A stretch of DNA of 64,000 nt from contig NZ_RHHV01000010.1 of assembly GCF_003710905.1 (NCBI RefSeq), forward strand, positions 372,001 to 436,000. Reading direction: 5' to 3'. The notes under the pieces were generated by a model. It searched no databases, was not told the origin of the DNA, and was given only the letters and a program-made list of their open reading frames with translations. A program made the translations under genes and the position numbers. Origin of the DNA: Brevibacillus parabrevis (GTDB lineage: Bacteria; Bacillota; Bacilli; Brevibacillales; Brevibacillaceae). Below are positions 53,860-62,635 of the stretch, one piece after another. Within the stretch, counting starts at the first letter, position 1. Each line of letters opens with the position of its first letter.

Positions 53860-54783
53860 ATGACCCAAGCAAACAAGCTGGACAAATGGGGAGAGCTGGC
53901 AGGAAAAATCGAACCTTGCGGGAAGCTGCTTCGCGCCTGGGAGCTTGTCGGCGGCATCTCGGCGACGGTGACAGCGCTAGAGCTGGAGTGTGCGGACGGG
54001 ACGCGCAAAAAAATGGTTGTGCGGCAACACGGCGCAGCAGATCGTGAGCGCAATCCACAGATCGCCTCCGACGAATACAAGCTGCTGCAACTGTTGCAGG
54101 AAGCGCATATTCCTGCGCCGAAGCCGCTCCATCTGGAAGCATCGGCAACTATTTTTGCCTCGCCGTGTCTTGTCACGACATTCGTCGAGGGACAGACAGA
54201 CTTCCAACCAGCCAATCTGTCCGCTTATTTGTCCCAACTGGCAGAGGTGCTTGCCCGTATCCACCGGATCGACCCTGAACAAAAAGCCAGTACCTTTTTG
54301 CCGCGTCAGACCGATTGGGTAGCGGATACGCTTCGCAAAACACCGGAAAAGCTGGACGACTCGCTGGACGAGGGGCTGATTCGCGAGCTGCTGGGCACTG
54401 TCTGGCCCTTGGCGCGAAAAAATCGCGATGTCTTGTTGCACGGAGATTTTTGGCCAGGCAATACAATGTGGCTGGATGGCCGTCTGACTGCCGTACTCGA
54501 CTGGGAAGATGCGGCTGTGGGCGATCCGCTCGCAGATGTGGGCAATGCCCGGCTGGAGCTGCTTTGGGCGTTTGGCAGCGAAGCGATGGACGCCTTTACA
54601 GCATTTTATCGGGAGAGGATGCCTGATCTCGACTATACGGACTTGGCGTACTGGGATTTGTACGCAGCGCTGCGGCCAGCTTCCAGCCTTGGCAATTGGG
54701 GACTGGATCAAGCGACAGAGCAAAGGATGCGTGAGCGGCACAAACAGTTTGTACAGCAAGCTACGGAACGGCGGCACATTTAA
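53860..54783 (+). CDS. APH/choline-kinase-family phosphotransferase
   Basis: The ATG at 53860 follows ACAGGAGG. The 307-residue protein has the kinase-like fold. The catalytic loop is LLHGDFWPGNTMW and the metal-binding strand is AVLDWEDAAVGDP. These enzymes phosphorylate aminoglycosides, macrolides, choline or sugars; the substrate cannot be read here. Physical linkage to a MocR regulator hints at an amine-containing substrate. Confidence 0.85.
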   Translation: MTQANKLDKWGELAGKIEPCGKLLRAWELVGGISATVTALELECADGTRKKMVVRQHGAADRERNPQIASDEYKLLQLLQEAHIPAPKPLHLEASATIFASPCLVTTFVEGQTDFQPANLSAYLSQLAEVLARIHRIDPEQKASTFLPRQTDWVADTLRKTPEKLDDSLDEGLIRELLGTVWPLARKNRDVLLHGDFWPGNTMWLDGRLTAVLDWEDAAVGDPLADVGNARLELLWAFGSEAMDAFTAFYRERMPDLDYTDLAYWDLYAALRPASSLGNWGLDQATEQRMRERHKQFVQQATERRHI

Positions 54784-55137
54784 TCTGGCTTGCGCAGACG
54801 AAATCAGAACATTGGGGCATTGACCGATGGAATGGGTCTGTGATAATCTCTAATCATAAGTAAATACATCGGATTTTAGTGAATAGCTGATCGGACTTCC
54901 GAAAGCTCCCGCGCAGACAAGACCATGTCGGCATCGTCGGGAGCCTTTCGCTATATGAACAGGAGGAGGGTAACGCTGCTATCGTTTCAAAAGGACATGA
55001 CCTCTCGAAAAGTCGGTGTCGTCGCTGCTGGACAACAGAAGGCTTTCGAGAGGTAACATTAGGCTATAAAACATACTAAATAGGTAGGAATAATAAACAT
55101 TTAGTTTTTCACAACATAACCAGGGAGGCGTGAGCGA
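54784..55137 (+). other. Intergenic stretch with two long hairpins
   Basis: Two stem-loops stand out: GAAAG-CTCCCG paired with CGGGAG-CCTTTC (about 54901-54955) and CCTCTCGAAA paired with CTTTCGAGAGG (about 55001-55056). Between them is an AGGAGGAGG ribosome-like site (54960-54970) followed by an open frame ending at 55056 (from ATG at 54999, MTSRKVGVVAAGQQKAFER) that overlaps the second hairpin. This could be a leader peptide with attenuation, or an RNA element for the YezD operon. No known riboswitch class matches. Confidence 0.35.
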
Positions 55138-55353
55138 ATGGCGAAGAAAGAGAATGCCCTGAATGAACAACTGTGGGAGAAAATCGAGCGAGCCTTGGAC
55201 AGTTTGGAATTTGGTTCCATCCATATCGTGGTTCACGATTCGCAGGTGGTTCAGATCGAGCGGACGGAAAAATACCGACTCCCTGCCAAAAAAGAGAAAG
55301 AAGAAGGACAGACAACTCAGAACAGACCGTTGTTGAATCGGACGCACGGCTAG
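55138..55353 (+). CDS. YezD-family small protein (DUF2292)
   Basis: The 71-residue protein has the core WEKIERALDSLEFGSIHIVV and QVVQIERTEKYR, which is diagnostic of YezD proteins. The family occurs near sulfur-assimilation genes in bacilli, but its role is unknown. The basic, low-complexity tail is unremarkable. The start follows GGGAGGCGTGAGCG. A DUF2325 gene follows 55 bases downstream. Confidence 0.85.
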   Translation: MAKKENALNEQLWEKIERALDSLEFGSIHIVVHDSQVVQIERTEKYRLPAKKEKEEGQTTQNRPLLNRTHG

Positions 55354-55408
55354 GCGACGGACTGACAAAACAGACGAGAATGGGAGATTAGAGAGGAGGA
55401 GCTTTCAT

Positions 55409-55690
55409 ATGGCAGGCGTTCTTGTAGTTGGAGGAGATCGGGTAGGAGAAATCGAGAGCTTGTTGCAGGATAAAGGATTTCGGAATGTATATCACGTATC
55501 TGGACGAAAAAAGTCGGACGTGAAGGCGACGATTCCTGCCGATACGGAGCTGGTTCTCGTCTTTATCAACTTTGTCAGTCACAGTCTCAGCAAAAATATT
55601 AAAAAGCTGGCGAAGCAAAAGCACGTGCCGATCGTTTTTTGCCGGAGATCGTGTGATGCCGTCGCCATGTATCAGCCAGCGATTGGCTAG
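55409..55690 (+). CDS. DUF2325 domain protein
   Basis: The 93-residue protein reads as a small Rossmann-like domain: VLVVGGDRVGEIESLLQDKG at the start, VLVFINFVSHSLSKNIKKLA in the middle and PIVFCRRSCDAVA near the end, typical of DUF2325. Function unknown. The ribosome site is GAGAGGAGG. It probably forms an operon with the YezD gene and is followed by a perfect terminator. Confidence 0.85.
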   Translation: MAGVLVVGGDRVGEIESLLQDKGFRNVYHVSGRKKSDVKATIPADTELVLVFINFVSHSLSKNIKKLAKQKHVPIVFCRRSCDAVAMYQPAIG

Positions 55691-55716
55691 GCAAAATGAA
55701 TATTCGTGAGTGAATA

Positions 55717-55747
55717 GAAGTATTCAACGTTGAATACTTCTTTTTTG
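55717..55747 (+). terminator. Perfect-palindrome terminator
   Basis: GAAGTATTCAAC and GTTGAATACTTC are fully complementary and are followed by TTTTTT. It ends the YezD-DUF2325 operon. Confidence 0.75.
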
Positions 55748-55798
55748 CGTGTTCATCAGGCGAAAAAATGGGCAGGCTGATCGTGTGAGCCATCTTTT

Positions 55799-55823
55799 TG
55801 CTGCTGGACAGCTTTATGCAGCA
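55799..55823. promoter_or_regulatory. Dyad upstream of the sigma-54 promoter
   Basis: TGCTGC and GCAGCA, 13 bases apart, form an inverted repeat about 75 bases before the -24 box, a plausible enhancer-binding site. Confidence 0.3.
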
Positions 55824-55897
55824 TTTTGTCAGGATGAGTCGAAGGCCCATGTATGCAGCAGTGAATAAGCAGGCCGGATCAAGCTTGGCAGAAACAG

Positions 55898-55914
55898 CTG
55901 GCATACAATTTGCA
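55898..55914 (+). promoter_or_regulatory. Sigma-54 (-24/-12) promoter of the oppA operon
   Basis: CTGGCATACAATTTGCA matches the sigma-54 consensus with exact 5-base spacing between TGGCAT and TTGCA. The oppA start is 51 bases downstream. Expression therefore needs an enhancer-binding activator. Confidence 0.8.
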
Positions 55915-55964
55915 GAATATTTATACAGAAGTTAGAAGCGAATTGAACAAAGATGGGGGTAAGC

Positions 55965-57599
55965 ATGAAACGACCAGTCGTCATTACAAGTCTCTTGGTT
56001 TTGCTATCGGGATTGTTCGCAGGTTGCAGCAACAGTGCCAGCACGAATCAACCTGCTGCCGATTCCACGCAACAGTCCCAGCCAACGCCGTCGCAGCCGG
56101 CCGCCACCCAAATTTTGCACATGAACGCCTCAGAACCGGAGACGTTGGACTCCGGCATGTCGAATGACGTGATCTCCGGCGCTTTTATCCGCTCGCTGTA
56201 CGACTCGCTCGTCAGGCTGGACAAGGATGGCAAGCCAGTCAATTCTGTCGCCTCGGACATCAAGCTGTCGGATGACAAAAAAGTGTATACATTCACGTTG
56301 CGCGCAAGCAAGTGGAGCAACGGCGATCCGGTGACAGCGAACGACTTTGCCTTCGCCTGGCTGCGCGTGCTCAACCCGAAGACGGCGAGCGGCTCCGCTT
56401 ACAAATACTATCCGATCAAAAACGCCCGCGCTTTTTTCGAAGGAAAGGCAAAGGCGGAGGACGTAGGCATCAAGGTGCTGGACGAAAAGACATTGCAAGT
56501 CACTCTGGAAAATCCGACGCCGTATTTTCTGACGCTCGCCACCTTTTACTATCCGGTCAACCAAAAAGTCGTCGAGGCCAATCCCGACTGGGCGAAAAAG
56601 CCGGAAACCATCGTCACGAACGGGCCGTTCAAGCTGGCGAACTGGGAGCATAAAAACAAGATCGAGCTGGCGAAAAACGACCAGTATTGGGACAAGGATG
56701 TCGTGAAGCTGGACGAAATCGAGTTTTCCATGATTGAAGATACGAATACAGAGCTGGAGCTGTTCAACAGCGGGGAGCTGGACTGGGCGGGCGGCCCGAT
56801 CAGCGGATTGCCTGCGGACGCCATCGGACCGTTGCGCGATGAAGGCAAGCTGCAAACGATGGAACGCGCCACCAACTACTACTTGCTGTTCCAGACTGAA
56901 AAGCCGCCGTTCACGAACGCCAAGATTCGCAAGGCGTTTGCCTACGCGATCAACCGAAAAGATATTGCCGACAACATCGGCCAGGCCGGACAGACGCCGT
57001 TGATGGGCTTTGTGCCGCTCTCCGCCTCGCTGAAACCGGACGGCTACTTCAAGGATAATGACGGGGAGACGGCGAAACAGTTATTGGCAGAAGGCATGCG
57101 GGAACTGAACCTCGCCAAGCTGCCGGAGATCACATATTTGTACAACACATCCGACCTCAACAAAAAGATTGCCGAAGCGCTGCAAGCCCAATGGAAGCAG
57201 GTGCTCGGCGTGGACGTCAAGCTGCTCAACAAAGAGTTGAAGGTCATGTTCGACGATCAGGAGCACGGCAAATACATGATTTCCCGCACAGGCTGGACAG
57301 GCGACTACAACGACTCCGTCAACTTTTTGGAGCTGATGATGGAAAAGTACAGCTCCAACAACTCGACCTTTTGGCACAACGAGCGCTACGTAGAGCTGGT
57401 GAAAAAGGCGTACGCCGAGCCGGATGAAGCGAAGCGCAATCAATATTTGGTCGAGGCGGAGAGCATTTTGATGGAAGAAATGCCAGTCACGGGCGTGTAC
57501 AGCAGCGTCAACTCCTGGGTACAAAATGACAAGGTCAAAGGCATCACGGTGGACCCGCTAGGCTACATCGACTTCAAATGGGGCTACAAAGAGCAATAG
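55965..57599 (+). CDS. Oligopeptide ABC transporter substrate-binding lipoprotein (OppA family)
   Basis: The 544-residue lipoprotein starts behind GATGGGGGT and has lipobox FAGC (Cys21). The SBP family 5 fold shows LHMNASEPETLDSGM at the N-terminus, WSNGDPVTANDFAFAWLR at about 110-130 and RKAFAYAINRKDIADNI in the middle. It captures peptides outside the cell. No permease genes follow; two cytosolic serine hydrolase genes do, suggesting that imported peptides are processed by them. Confidence 0.92.
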   Translation: MKRPVVITSLLVLLSGLFAGCSNSASTNQPAADSTQQSQPTPSQPAATQILHMNASEPETLDSGMSNDVISGAFIRSLYDSLVRLDKDGKPVNSVASDIKLSDDKKVYTFTLRASKWSNGDPVTANDFAFAWLRVLNPKTASGSAYKYYPIKNARAFFEGKAKAEDVGIKVLDEKTLQVTLENPTPYFLTLATFYYPVNQKVVEANPDWAKKPETIVTNGPFKLANWEHKNKIELAKNDQYWDKDVVKLDEIEFSMIEDTNTELELFNSGELDWAGGPISGLPADAIGPLRDEGKLQTMERATNYYLLFQTEKPPFTNAKIRKAFAYAINRKDIADNIGQAGQTPLMGFVPLSASLKPDGYFKDNDGETAKQLLAEGMRELNLAKLPEITYLYNTSDLNKKIAEALQAQWKQVLGVDVKLLNKELKVMFDDQEHGKYMISRTGWTGDYNDSVNFLELMMEKYSSNNSTFWHNERYVELVKKAYAEPDEAKRNQYLVEAESILMEEMPVTGVYSSVNSWVQNDKVKGITVDPLGYIDFKWGYKEQ

Positions 57600-57664
57600 G
57601 ACAGACAGAGATGGCCGACACCCGCATGCATGTGTGTTGGCTGTTTCCATAAAAAGGAGGAGGC

Positions 57665-58564
57665 ATGCTTATGGCTTGGCAACAGGCATTGGATGAAGCG
57701 CTCAAGGATGCGCCAGGAGTGTTTGGGGTAGCGGCATTGCACGTGGAGACGAAAGAGGAGGCCGGGCATCTGGATGACGAGCTGTTTCAGCTGGCGAGCG
57801 CATTCAAAATCCCGATTCTCGTCACCTTGATGCGCGAAGTCGAAGCGGGACGGGTCGCGCTCGACCAGCGGATCGCCTCGCAAAAAGAAAACCGCGTGCC
57901 AGGCTCGGGCATTTTGCAGGAGCTGGACGCAGGCGCAGCCCTGACCGTAAAAGACTTGGCGACCTTGATGACGATTGTCAGCGACAACTACGCGACAGAT
58001 TTGGTCATCGAGCTGATCGGCGGCATCGACAAGGTAGAGGCCCATATGCATGAGCTGGGGCTGGAACAGATTCATTTGCGGCACACTTGCTGGCAATTGC
58101 TCAACCACTGTGTCGGGATGAATGAGCCTGCTCCGTCTGCGGCTGGCTACGACGAATACGAGCGCCGGGAAGAGACAGGCGATTATGAAATCGTTCACGA
58201 TGTCTCCCTGCCGACGCGGGACAACAACGTGGCTACGCCGCGCGACCTCAACCGCTTGCTTGCGATGATCGCACGAAAAGAAATTTTGACGCCTGCCTCC
58301 TGTGAGCTCATGCTGGACATTTTGCGCCGCCAACAGTTCAACAGCCGCCTGCCGTATTTGCTGCCGGAAGGAACGAAGGTCGCACACAAAACCGGAACAG
58401 TCAATGCGGTGGTCAATGACGCGGGAATCATTTACTTGCCTGAGGATAAAGGAGCAATCGCGATTACGGTATTGTCGCGGGCTGTGACGGAAAAGCCGGC
58501 GGCAGAGCTGGCGATTGCCCGCATCGCACGGGCGATTTACGACCAGGCGCTGGGAGGCAGATGA
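57665..58564 (+). CDS. Cytosolic class A beta-lactamase-like serine hydrolase
   Basis: The 299-residue protein has all three penicillin-recognising motifs: SxxK as SAFK (45-48), SDN (106-108) and KTG (242-244). It has no signal peptide, unlike true secreted beta-lactamases, so a role in cutting imported peptides (D-residue or gamma-linked) is more likely than antibiotic defence, though the latter is possible. AAAAAGGAGGAGG precedes the start; ATG at 57671 is an alternative. It is in one operon with oppA and the next hydrolase gene. Confidence 0.85.
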   Translation: MLMAWQQALDEALKDAPGVFGVAALHVETKEEAGHLDDELFQLASAFKIPILVTLMREVEAGRVALDQRIASQKENRVPGSGILQELDAGAALTVKDLATLMTIVSDNYATDLVIELIGGIDKVEAHMHELGLEQIHLRHTCWQLLNHCVGMNEPAPSAAGYDEYERREETGDYEIVHDVSLPTRDNNVATPRDLNRLLAMIARKEILTPASCELMLDILRRQQFNSRLPYLLPEGTKVAHKTGTVNAVVNDAGIIYLPEDKGAIAITVLSRAVTEKPAAELAIARIARAIYDQALGGR

Positions 58565-58567
58565 AAA

Positions 58568-59998
58568 GTGGACGAACAGATGAAAATGTTTGAGGAGTAC
58601 GCCAGGCTGCTGCTTGAAGAAGCGCAGGCGCCAGGGGCGGCGATCGGGGTCGCGCGCGGAGGAAAGCTGTTGTACCAAAAGACGTTCGGCTACCGCAACA
58701 GGGAGGAACAGCTGCCGCTTTCGCTCGATACCGTGTTTGGCATCGCCTCGATTACGAAGTCGTTTACGTGTGTGGCGATCATGCAGTTGCAAGAGGCAGG
58801 CAAACTGTCCGTCCACGATCCGGTCATCCGCTATTTGCCGGAGTTTCGCACGGGCGATGACGAGTTGACCAAGCGAATTACCATCCACCATTTCATGGCG
58901 CACACGCCTGGGATGGCGCCGATGCCTTATTTGGACGGAGCGATGAAGCGCAGCATGGAACAAGACCCTGCTATCATCGGGACAGAAGCGGAAGAAGAGC
59001 TGAAGACCGTGCCCTATCTGGATACGTATGAAGAAGTATTGCAAGCGATCGCCGGGTTTGAAGGAAAGCCGCTCAGCGAACCGGGAGAAGCGTTCAGCTA
59101 CAACAACGACGCTTACGGCTTGCTCGGGGCGATCATCGAGCGGACGAGCGGCCAGACTTACGAGCAGTATGTGAAGCAGCACATTTTGCAGCCGCTTGGC
59201 ATGCAGCGGACGGTTTTTGCCGTGGAGGAGCTTGCGGACAAGGACGACGTGACCGTTTTGTACACGAACAAAAAAGTCGACGGAAACAACGAGGTGATCG
59301 CTGCCCCGTACTGGCATGACGCTCCCGCCATGCGCGCCGCAGGCTTTCTCAAATCGACCGTAAACGATTTGCTGCGTTACCTGCAAATTTTTCGCCCGGA
59401 TGCCGAGGACAATCGTGCGAACATTTTGTCTTCGGACAGTATCCGGCAAATGCTCGCGCCACACGCCCGCTGTGATGGGCACCGCTCTTACGGCTACGGT
59501 TTGATGGTATCTCCGGCTTTTCCCGAAGGCTTGATGCTGGAGCACGGTGGTTCGCTCAAAGGGATCAGCTCGCACATTTTTTCCGTTCCGTCGATGGAAC
59601 TGACTGGAGTGGTGCTGGCCAACCTCGATGGCGTATCTGTCCGCGAACTGGTCGTGGCGCTCTTGAATACGCTTGCGCAAAGACCGCCAGCGGCGCCGCT
59701 GTACACGTATGCCCCGTATGAACTGGCAAGCGAGCAGCTGTCCGAGTACATCGGGAACTATCGATCTGCGGAATGGCTGAACACCGTGATCGAGGAGCGG
59801 GAAGGGAAGCTGCAACTTTTGGTGGACGGTCTTGCTTATCCGCTCACTCCGGTTGACAAGGACAGCTTCGTTTTCAAAAGGCGGGATTCCACCGTCTGGA
59901 TCGACTTTTTCCGCGATCGGGAAGGCAAGGTCGTGAGAATGAGCTACGCCTTGCGTCAATTGACGAAAGCTTCCGACAAAGCAGAGGGAGAAAAATAG
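58568..59998 (+). CDS. Cytosolic serine hydrolase, peptidase S12 (AmpC/D-aminopeptidase-like)
   Basis: The 476-residue protein starts with GTG 3 bases after the previous stop. The catalytic motifs are SITK (61-64), YNN (178-180) and HGG (326-328), as in class C/S12 hydrolases such as D-aminopeptidase and EstB. The C-terminal part (about 360-476) is an extra beta-rich domain often seen in this family. No signal peptide. With oppA and the class A-like enzyme it forms a three-gene sigma-54 operon. Confidence 0.87.
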   Translation: MDEQMKMFEEYARLLLEEAQAPGAAIGVARGGKLLYQKTFGYRNREEQLPLSLDTVFGIASITKSFTCVAIMQLQEAGKLSVHDPVIRYLPEFRTGDDELTKRITIHHFMAHTPGMAPMPYLDGAMKRSMEQDPAIIGTEAEEELKTVPYLDTYEEVLQAIAGFEGKPLSEPGEAFSYNNDAYGLLGAIIERTSGQTYEQYVKQHILQPLGMQRTVFAVEELADKDDVTVLYTNKKVDGNNEVIAAPYWHDAPAMRAAGFLKSTVNDLLRYLQIFRPDAEDNRANILSSDSIRQMLAPHARCDGHRSYGYGLMVSPAFPEGLMLEHGGSLKGISSHIFSVPSMELTGVVLANLDGVSVRELVVALLNTLAQRPPAAPLYTYAPYELASEQLSEYIGNYRSAEWLNTVIEEREGKLQLLVDGLAYPLTPVDKDSFVFKRRDSTVWIDFFRDREGKVVRMSYALRQLTKASDKAEGEK

Positions 59999-60004
59999 GC
60001 GAGC

Positions 60005-60041
60005 GAAAGATAGGCATGCCGGGCGGGCTGCCTGTCTTTTT
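60005..60041 (+). terminator. Rho-independent terminator
   Basis: AAAGATAGGCA pairs with TGCCTGTCTTTTT after the hydrolase operon. The remaining 200 bases before nupC hold a second short palindrome (CAGGCATATGCCTG) and no gene. Confidence 0.65.
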
Positions 60042-60240
60042 GGCATGTACCCGATACGGTGATGAGCTTGGAGCTGCGTCTGTCCGCCTATCCGCCGCCA
60101 TTCCGGTACAGCCTGCTTGTCTCACCCGCTGACAGCAAAAAACAGGCATATGCCTGAACGGAACTCCGATTGTTAGATGTGTCTAACTTTTCGAGGTCAC
60201 TTCGGGGCTGCCTGTTTTTTCGTAGCCAAACAGTGATTAC

Positions 60241-61425
60241 TTACAGAAAAACACCAATGATCGTTGCCGACAACACAGATGCCAGCGTCGAGCCGAGCAA
60301 AAGCTTCAAGCCGAACTTGGCTACGAGGTCGCCCTGCTTTTCGTTGAGTGCCCGCACCGATCCGGTGATGATGCCGATAGAGCCGAAGTTGGCGAAGCTG
60401 ACGAGAAAGACCGAGACGATGCCAACCGTTTTGGGCGACAGGCTGCTGGCGATTTCCTTGAAGTTCAGCATCGCGACGAACTCGTTGGTCACGATTTTGG
60501 TCGCCATGATGCTTCCCGCCGAAACGATCTCCGCCTGGGGAACGCCCATCAAAAAAGCAACCGGAGCGAATATGTAGCCGAGAACTTCCTGGAAAGAAAT
60601 CCGGAAGATGAGCAAGAACAGCTCGTTGACCAGATTCATCAGGGCGATGAAGCCAATCAGCATCGCGCCGACGATGACCGCGATTTTCAGGCCGTCGACA
60701 ATGCTTTCGCTGATCATCTGGAAGAACGCAGGTTTTTCGGTTTCCTCCACTGGCTCGATCAAATCTTCCTCTTTCGTCAAAGTGTACGGGTTGATAATAT
60801 TGGCGACAATCAGCGCCGACAAAATGTTGACGACGATGGCGACGACGACGTATTTCGGTTCCAGCATGGTCATGTAGGCGCCGACGATGGCGATGCTCAC
60901 CGCGCTCATGGCAGAGGTGCACAGCGTATAGAGCCGTTTGCTGGACACGAGGCCGAGCTGCTTTTTCGTCGTCAAAAACACTTCCGATTGTCCGAGAAAA
61001 GCCGAGGAAACAGCGATGTAGTTTTCCAGTCGGCCCATGCCGTTCAGCTTGCTGAGGACAAATCCTGTGAAGCGGATCAACAGCGGCAAGATTTTAAAGT
61101 GGTTCAAAATCCCGATCAATACCGAGATGAAAATGATCGGGAGCAGCACATCGAGAAAGAACGTGGACATTCCGGCGTTTTCCAGTCCCCCGAAGACGAA
61201 GTCGACTCCGCTGATACCGAGCTTCATCAGCGTATCAAACACTTTGGAGATAAACAAAATCAGCTCAATCCCGACGCCGGTATTCAGCAAGAGGAAGGCC
61301 AACACCAGCTGGGCGATCATCATGGCGATGATCGGCCGAAGCCGGATCGCTTTGCGATTGTGGCTGAACGCATAGCCCAAGCCTGCTACGAACAAAAATC
61401 CTGTGAACAAAAAAACGACATTCAT
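60241..61425 (-). CDS. nupC: Concentrative nucleoside transporter, NupC family
   Basis: Starting at MNVVFLFTGFLF, the 394-residue protein has the CNT layout: an N-terminal hydrophobic pair, the nucleoside-gating region (VDFVFGGLE), SAFLGQSEVFL, a central transporter domain with MATKIVTNEFVAML and the end region FANFGSIGIITG. It imports nucleosides with protons or sodium. It is divergent from a TrmB-type regulator with repeated operator-like sites between, so it is the likely target. Confidence 0.9.
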   Translation of the reverse strand: MNVVFLFTGFLFVAGLGYAFSHNRKAIRLRPIIAMMIAQLVLAFLLLNTGVGIELILFISKVFDTLMKLGISGVDFVFGGLENAGMSTFFLDVLLPIIFISVLIGILNHFKILPLLIRFTGFVLSKLNGMGRLENYIAVSSAFLGQSEVFLTTKKQLGLVSSKRLYTLCTSAMSAVSIAIVGAYMTMLEPKYVVVAIVVNILSALIVANIINPYTLTKEEDLIEPVEETEKPAFFQMISESIVDGLKIAVIVGAMLIGFIALMNLVNELFLLIFRISFQEVLGYIFAPVAFLMGVPQAEIVSAGSIMATKIVTNEFVAMLNFKEIASSLSPKTVGIVSVFLVSFANFGSIGIITGSVRALNEKQGDLVAKFGLKLLLGSTLASVLSATIIGVFL

Positions 61426-61444
61426 TGCTACTTTCTGCCTCCCA

Positions 61445-61562
61445 TTACTACCTAGTCTCTCATGCTGCCCGAGGTGCATGTCCCTTTCACAAGCGGCGTT
61501 CCAAACGCTTTGCAAGAGAAGTGCAACGATTGTGAATTTTAGTTACTACCTATGGAGTAACT
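61445..61562. promoter_or_regulatory. Repeated TTACTACCTA sites between nupC and the TrmB regulator
   Basis: TTACTACCTA occurs at 61445-61454 and again at 61543-61552, 98 bp apart. The second copy is part of the dyad GTTACTACCTATGGAGTAAC (61542-61561). Such paired sites in a divergent promoter region suggest binding, possibly with looping, by the neighbouring regulator. Confidence 0.5.
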
Positions 61563-61686
61563 TATGGCCTGTTACAGATTACATGGAAGCCAAGCGCCTG
61601 TCAATTCAGGGACGATCATTGGATTTGCTTGCTTCTATGCTTTATCATAGGAAATAAATAACCAGATGATACGGGCAGGAGGAAGC

Positions 61687-62445
61687 ATGTTACAAAAATT
61701 TGGTTTTTCGCAGTATGAAAGCAAAGTTTTTGAAGCGCTGGTTTCGAGCGAGGAGCCGCTTGACGCCACGAAAATCGTCCGAATTTCCGGCGTGCCCAAG
61801 GCGAAAATATACGAAGTGCTGTCGCGCATGATTGAAAAAGGCATGGTGCTCGATTCGGTTTCCGAAAAGAAAAAGCTGTACAGCGCACTGCCTCTTGCGC
61901 TTGCGATTGAAAAGCTGACAGCAGAATTTCAGGACAACATCAAGCAATTGAAAATTCAGTCCAGGAAAAAAGCTTACTCCGAGGATCTCGTCTGGAGCCT
62001 GAAAGTCGACAGCTCGATTCGGGTGCAGAGCAAGCAACTCATCAAAGAAGCGAAAAGCTCGATCCGCATCTCGGCATGGAAAGACGATCTCGTCGAGTAT
62101 TTGCCGATCCTGGAGGAAAAGGAAGCAGAGGGCGTGGACGTAGAAGTGCTTGTCGTCGGATCGCTGAAGCCGAACATTGCCAAGGTGCACACCTTGATTC
62201 CGGCGGACGAGCATCATACATTGGAGCGGTTTCGCCTGTTGATCATCGACGAGCGCGAAGTGATTTTTGCCTGTGAGGAAAACCAGTCCTGGCAAGCGAT
62301 CAAGACGATGGCGAAGCCTTTTGTCAAAGTGTTTACGGAATTTTTCTACCACGATCTCGCGCTGGCGAAGATCAGCAGGAAGCACTACGACCTGATGATG
62401 AATGACGAAGAGATCAGAAGCATCCTGATGCAACTGCGCTATTGA
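61687..62445 (+). CDS. TrmB-family transcriptional regulator
   Basis: The ATG at 61687 follows AGGAGGAAGC. The 252-residue protein has a TrmB winged helix (YESKVFEALVSSEEPLDATK, then ISGVPKAKIYEVLSRM), a coiled linker and a C-terminal phospholipase-D-like effector domain (about 105-250; SIRISAWKDDLVEYLPILEE). TrmB regulators usually bind sugars; next to nupC a nucleoside or its ribose is plausible. Confidence 0.88.
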   Translation: MLQKFGFSQYESKVFEALVSSEEPLDATKIVRISGVPKAKIYEVLSRMIEKGMVLDSVSEKKKLYSALPLALAIEKLTAEFQDNIKQLKIQSRKKAYSEDLVWSLKVDSSIRVQSKQLIKEAKSSIRISAWKDDLVEYLPILEEKEAEGVDVEVLVVGSLKPNIAKVHTLIPADEHHTLERFRLLIIDEREVIFACEENQSWQAIKTMAKPFVKVFTEFFYHDLALAKISRKHYDLMMNDEEIRSILMQLRY

Positions 62446-62472
62446 CTGATTTTCACGATACGACGACTTGCG

Positions 62473-62511
62473 AGCCGGACACGCTTGGAAAAAAGTGTGT
62501 CTGGCTGTTTT
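62473..62511 (+). terminator. Rho-independent terminator
   Basis: AGCCGGACAC pairs with GTGTGTCTGGCT, followed by a T-rich tail, after the TrmB gene. Confidence 0.65.
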
Positions 62512-62536
62512 GTGTGTTTCTCTTTTAAAAAATTAA

Positions 62537-62558
62537 TCAACTTCTAAAAAATTGTTGA
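62537..62558. promoter_or_regulatory. Dyad in the promoter region of the RidA operon
   Basis: TCAAC and GTTGA, 12 bases apart, form an inverted repeat overlapping a TTGAAA -35-like box (62556-62561). It could be the operator for the DauR-like regulator encoded in the operon. Confidence 0.3.
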
Positions 62559-62635
62559 AATCAAAGTGGTCAGAATAGTATGGTTAAAGCAGCAACAGGT
62601 CTTGCTGACTTTTCATTCATTCAAGGGGTGAGGAC

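Noticed and set aside
57584-60046. 820-codon minus-strand open frame
   Set aside because: It is antisense to two genes with intact catalytic motifs; the composition is biased (Arg/Gln/His-rich) and no domain is recognisable.
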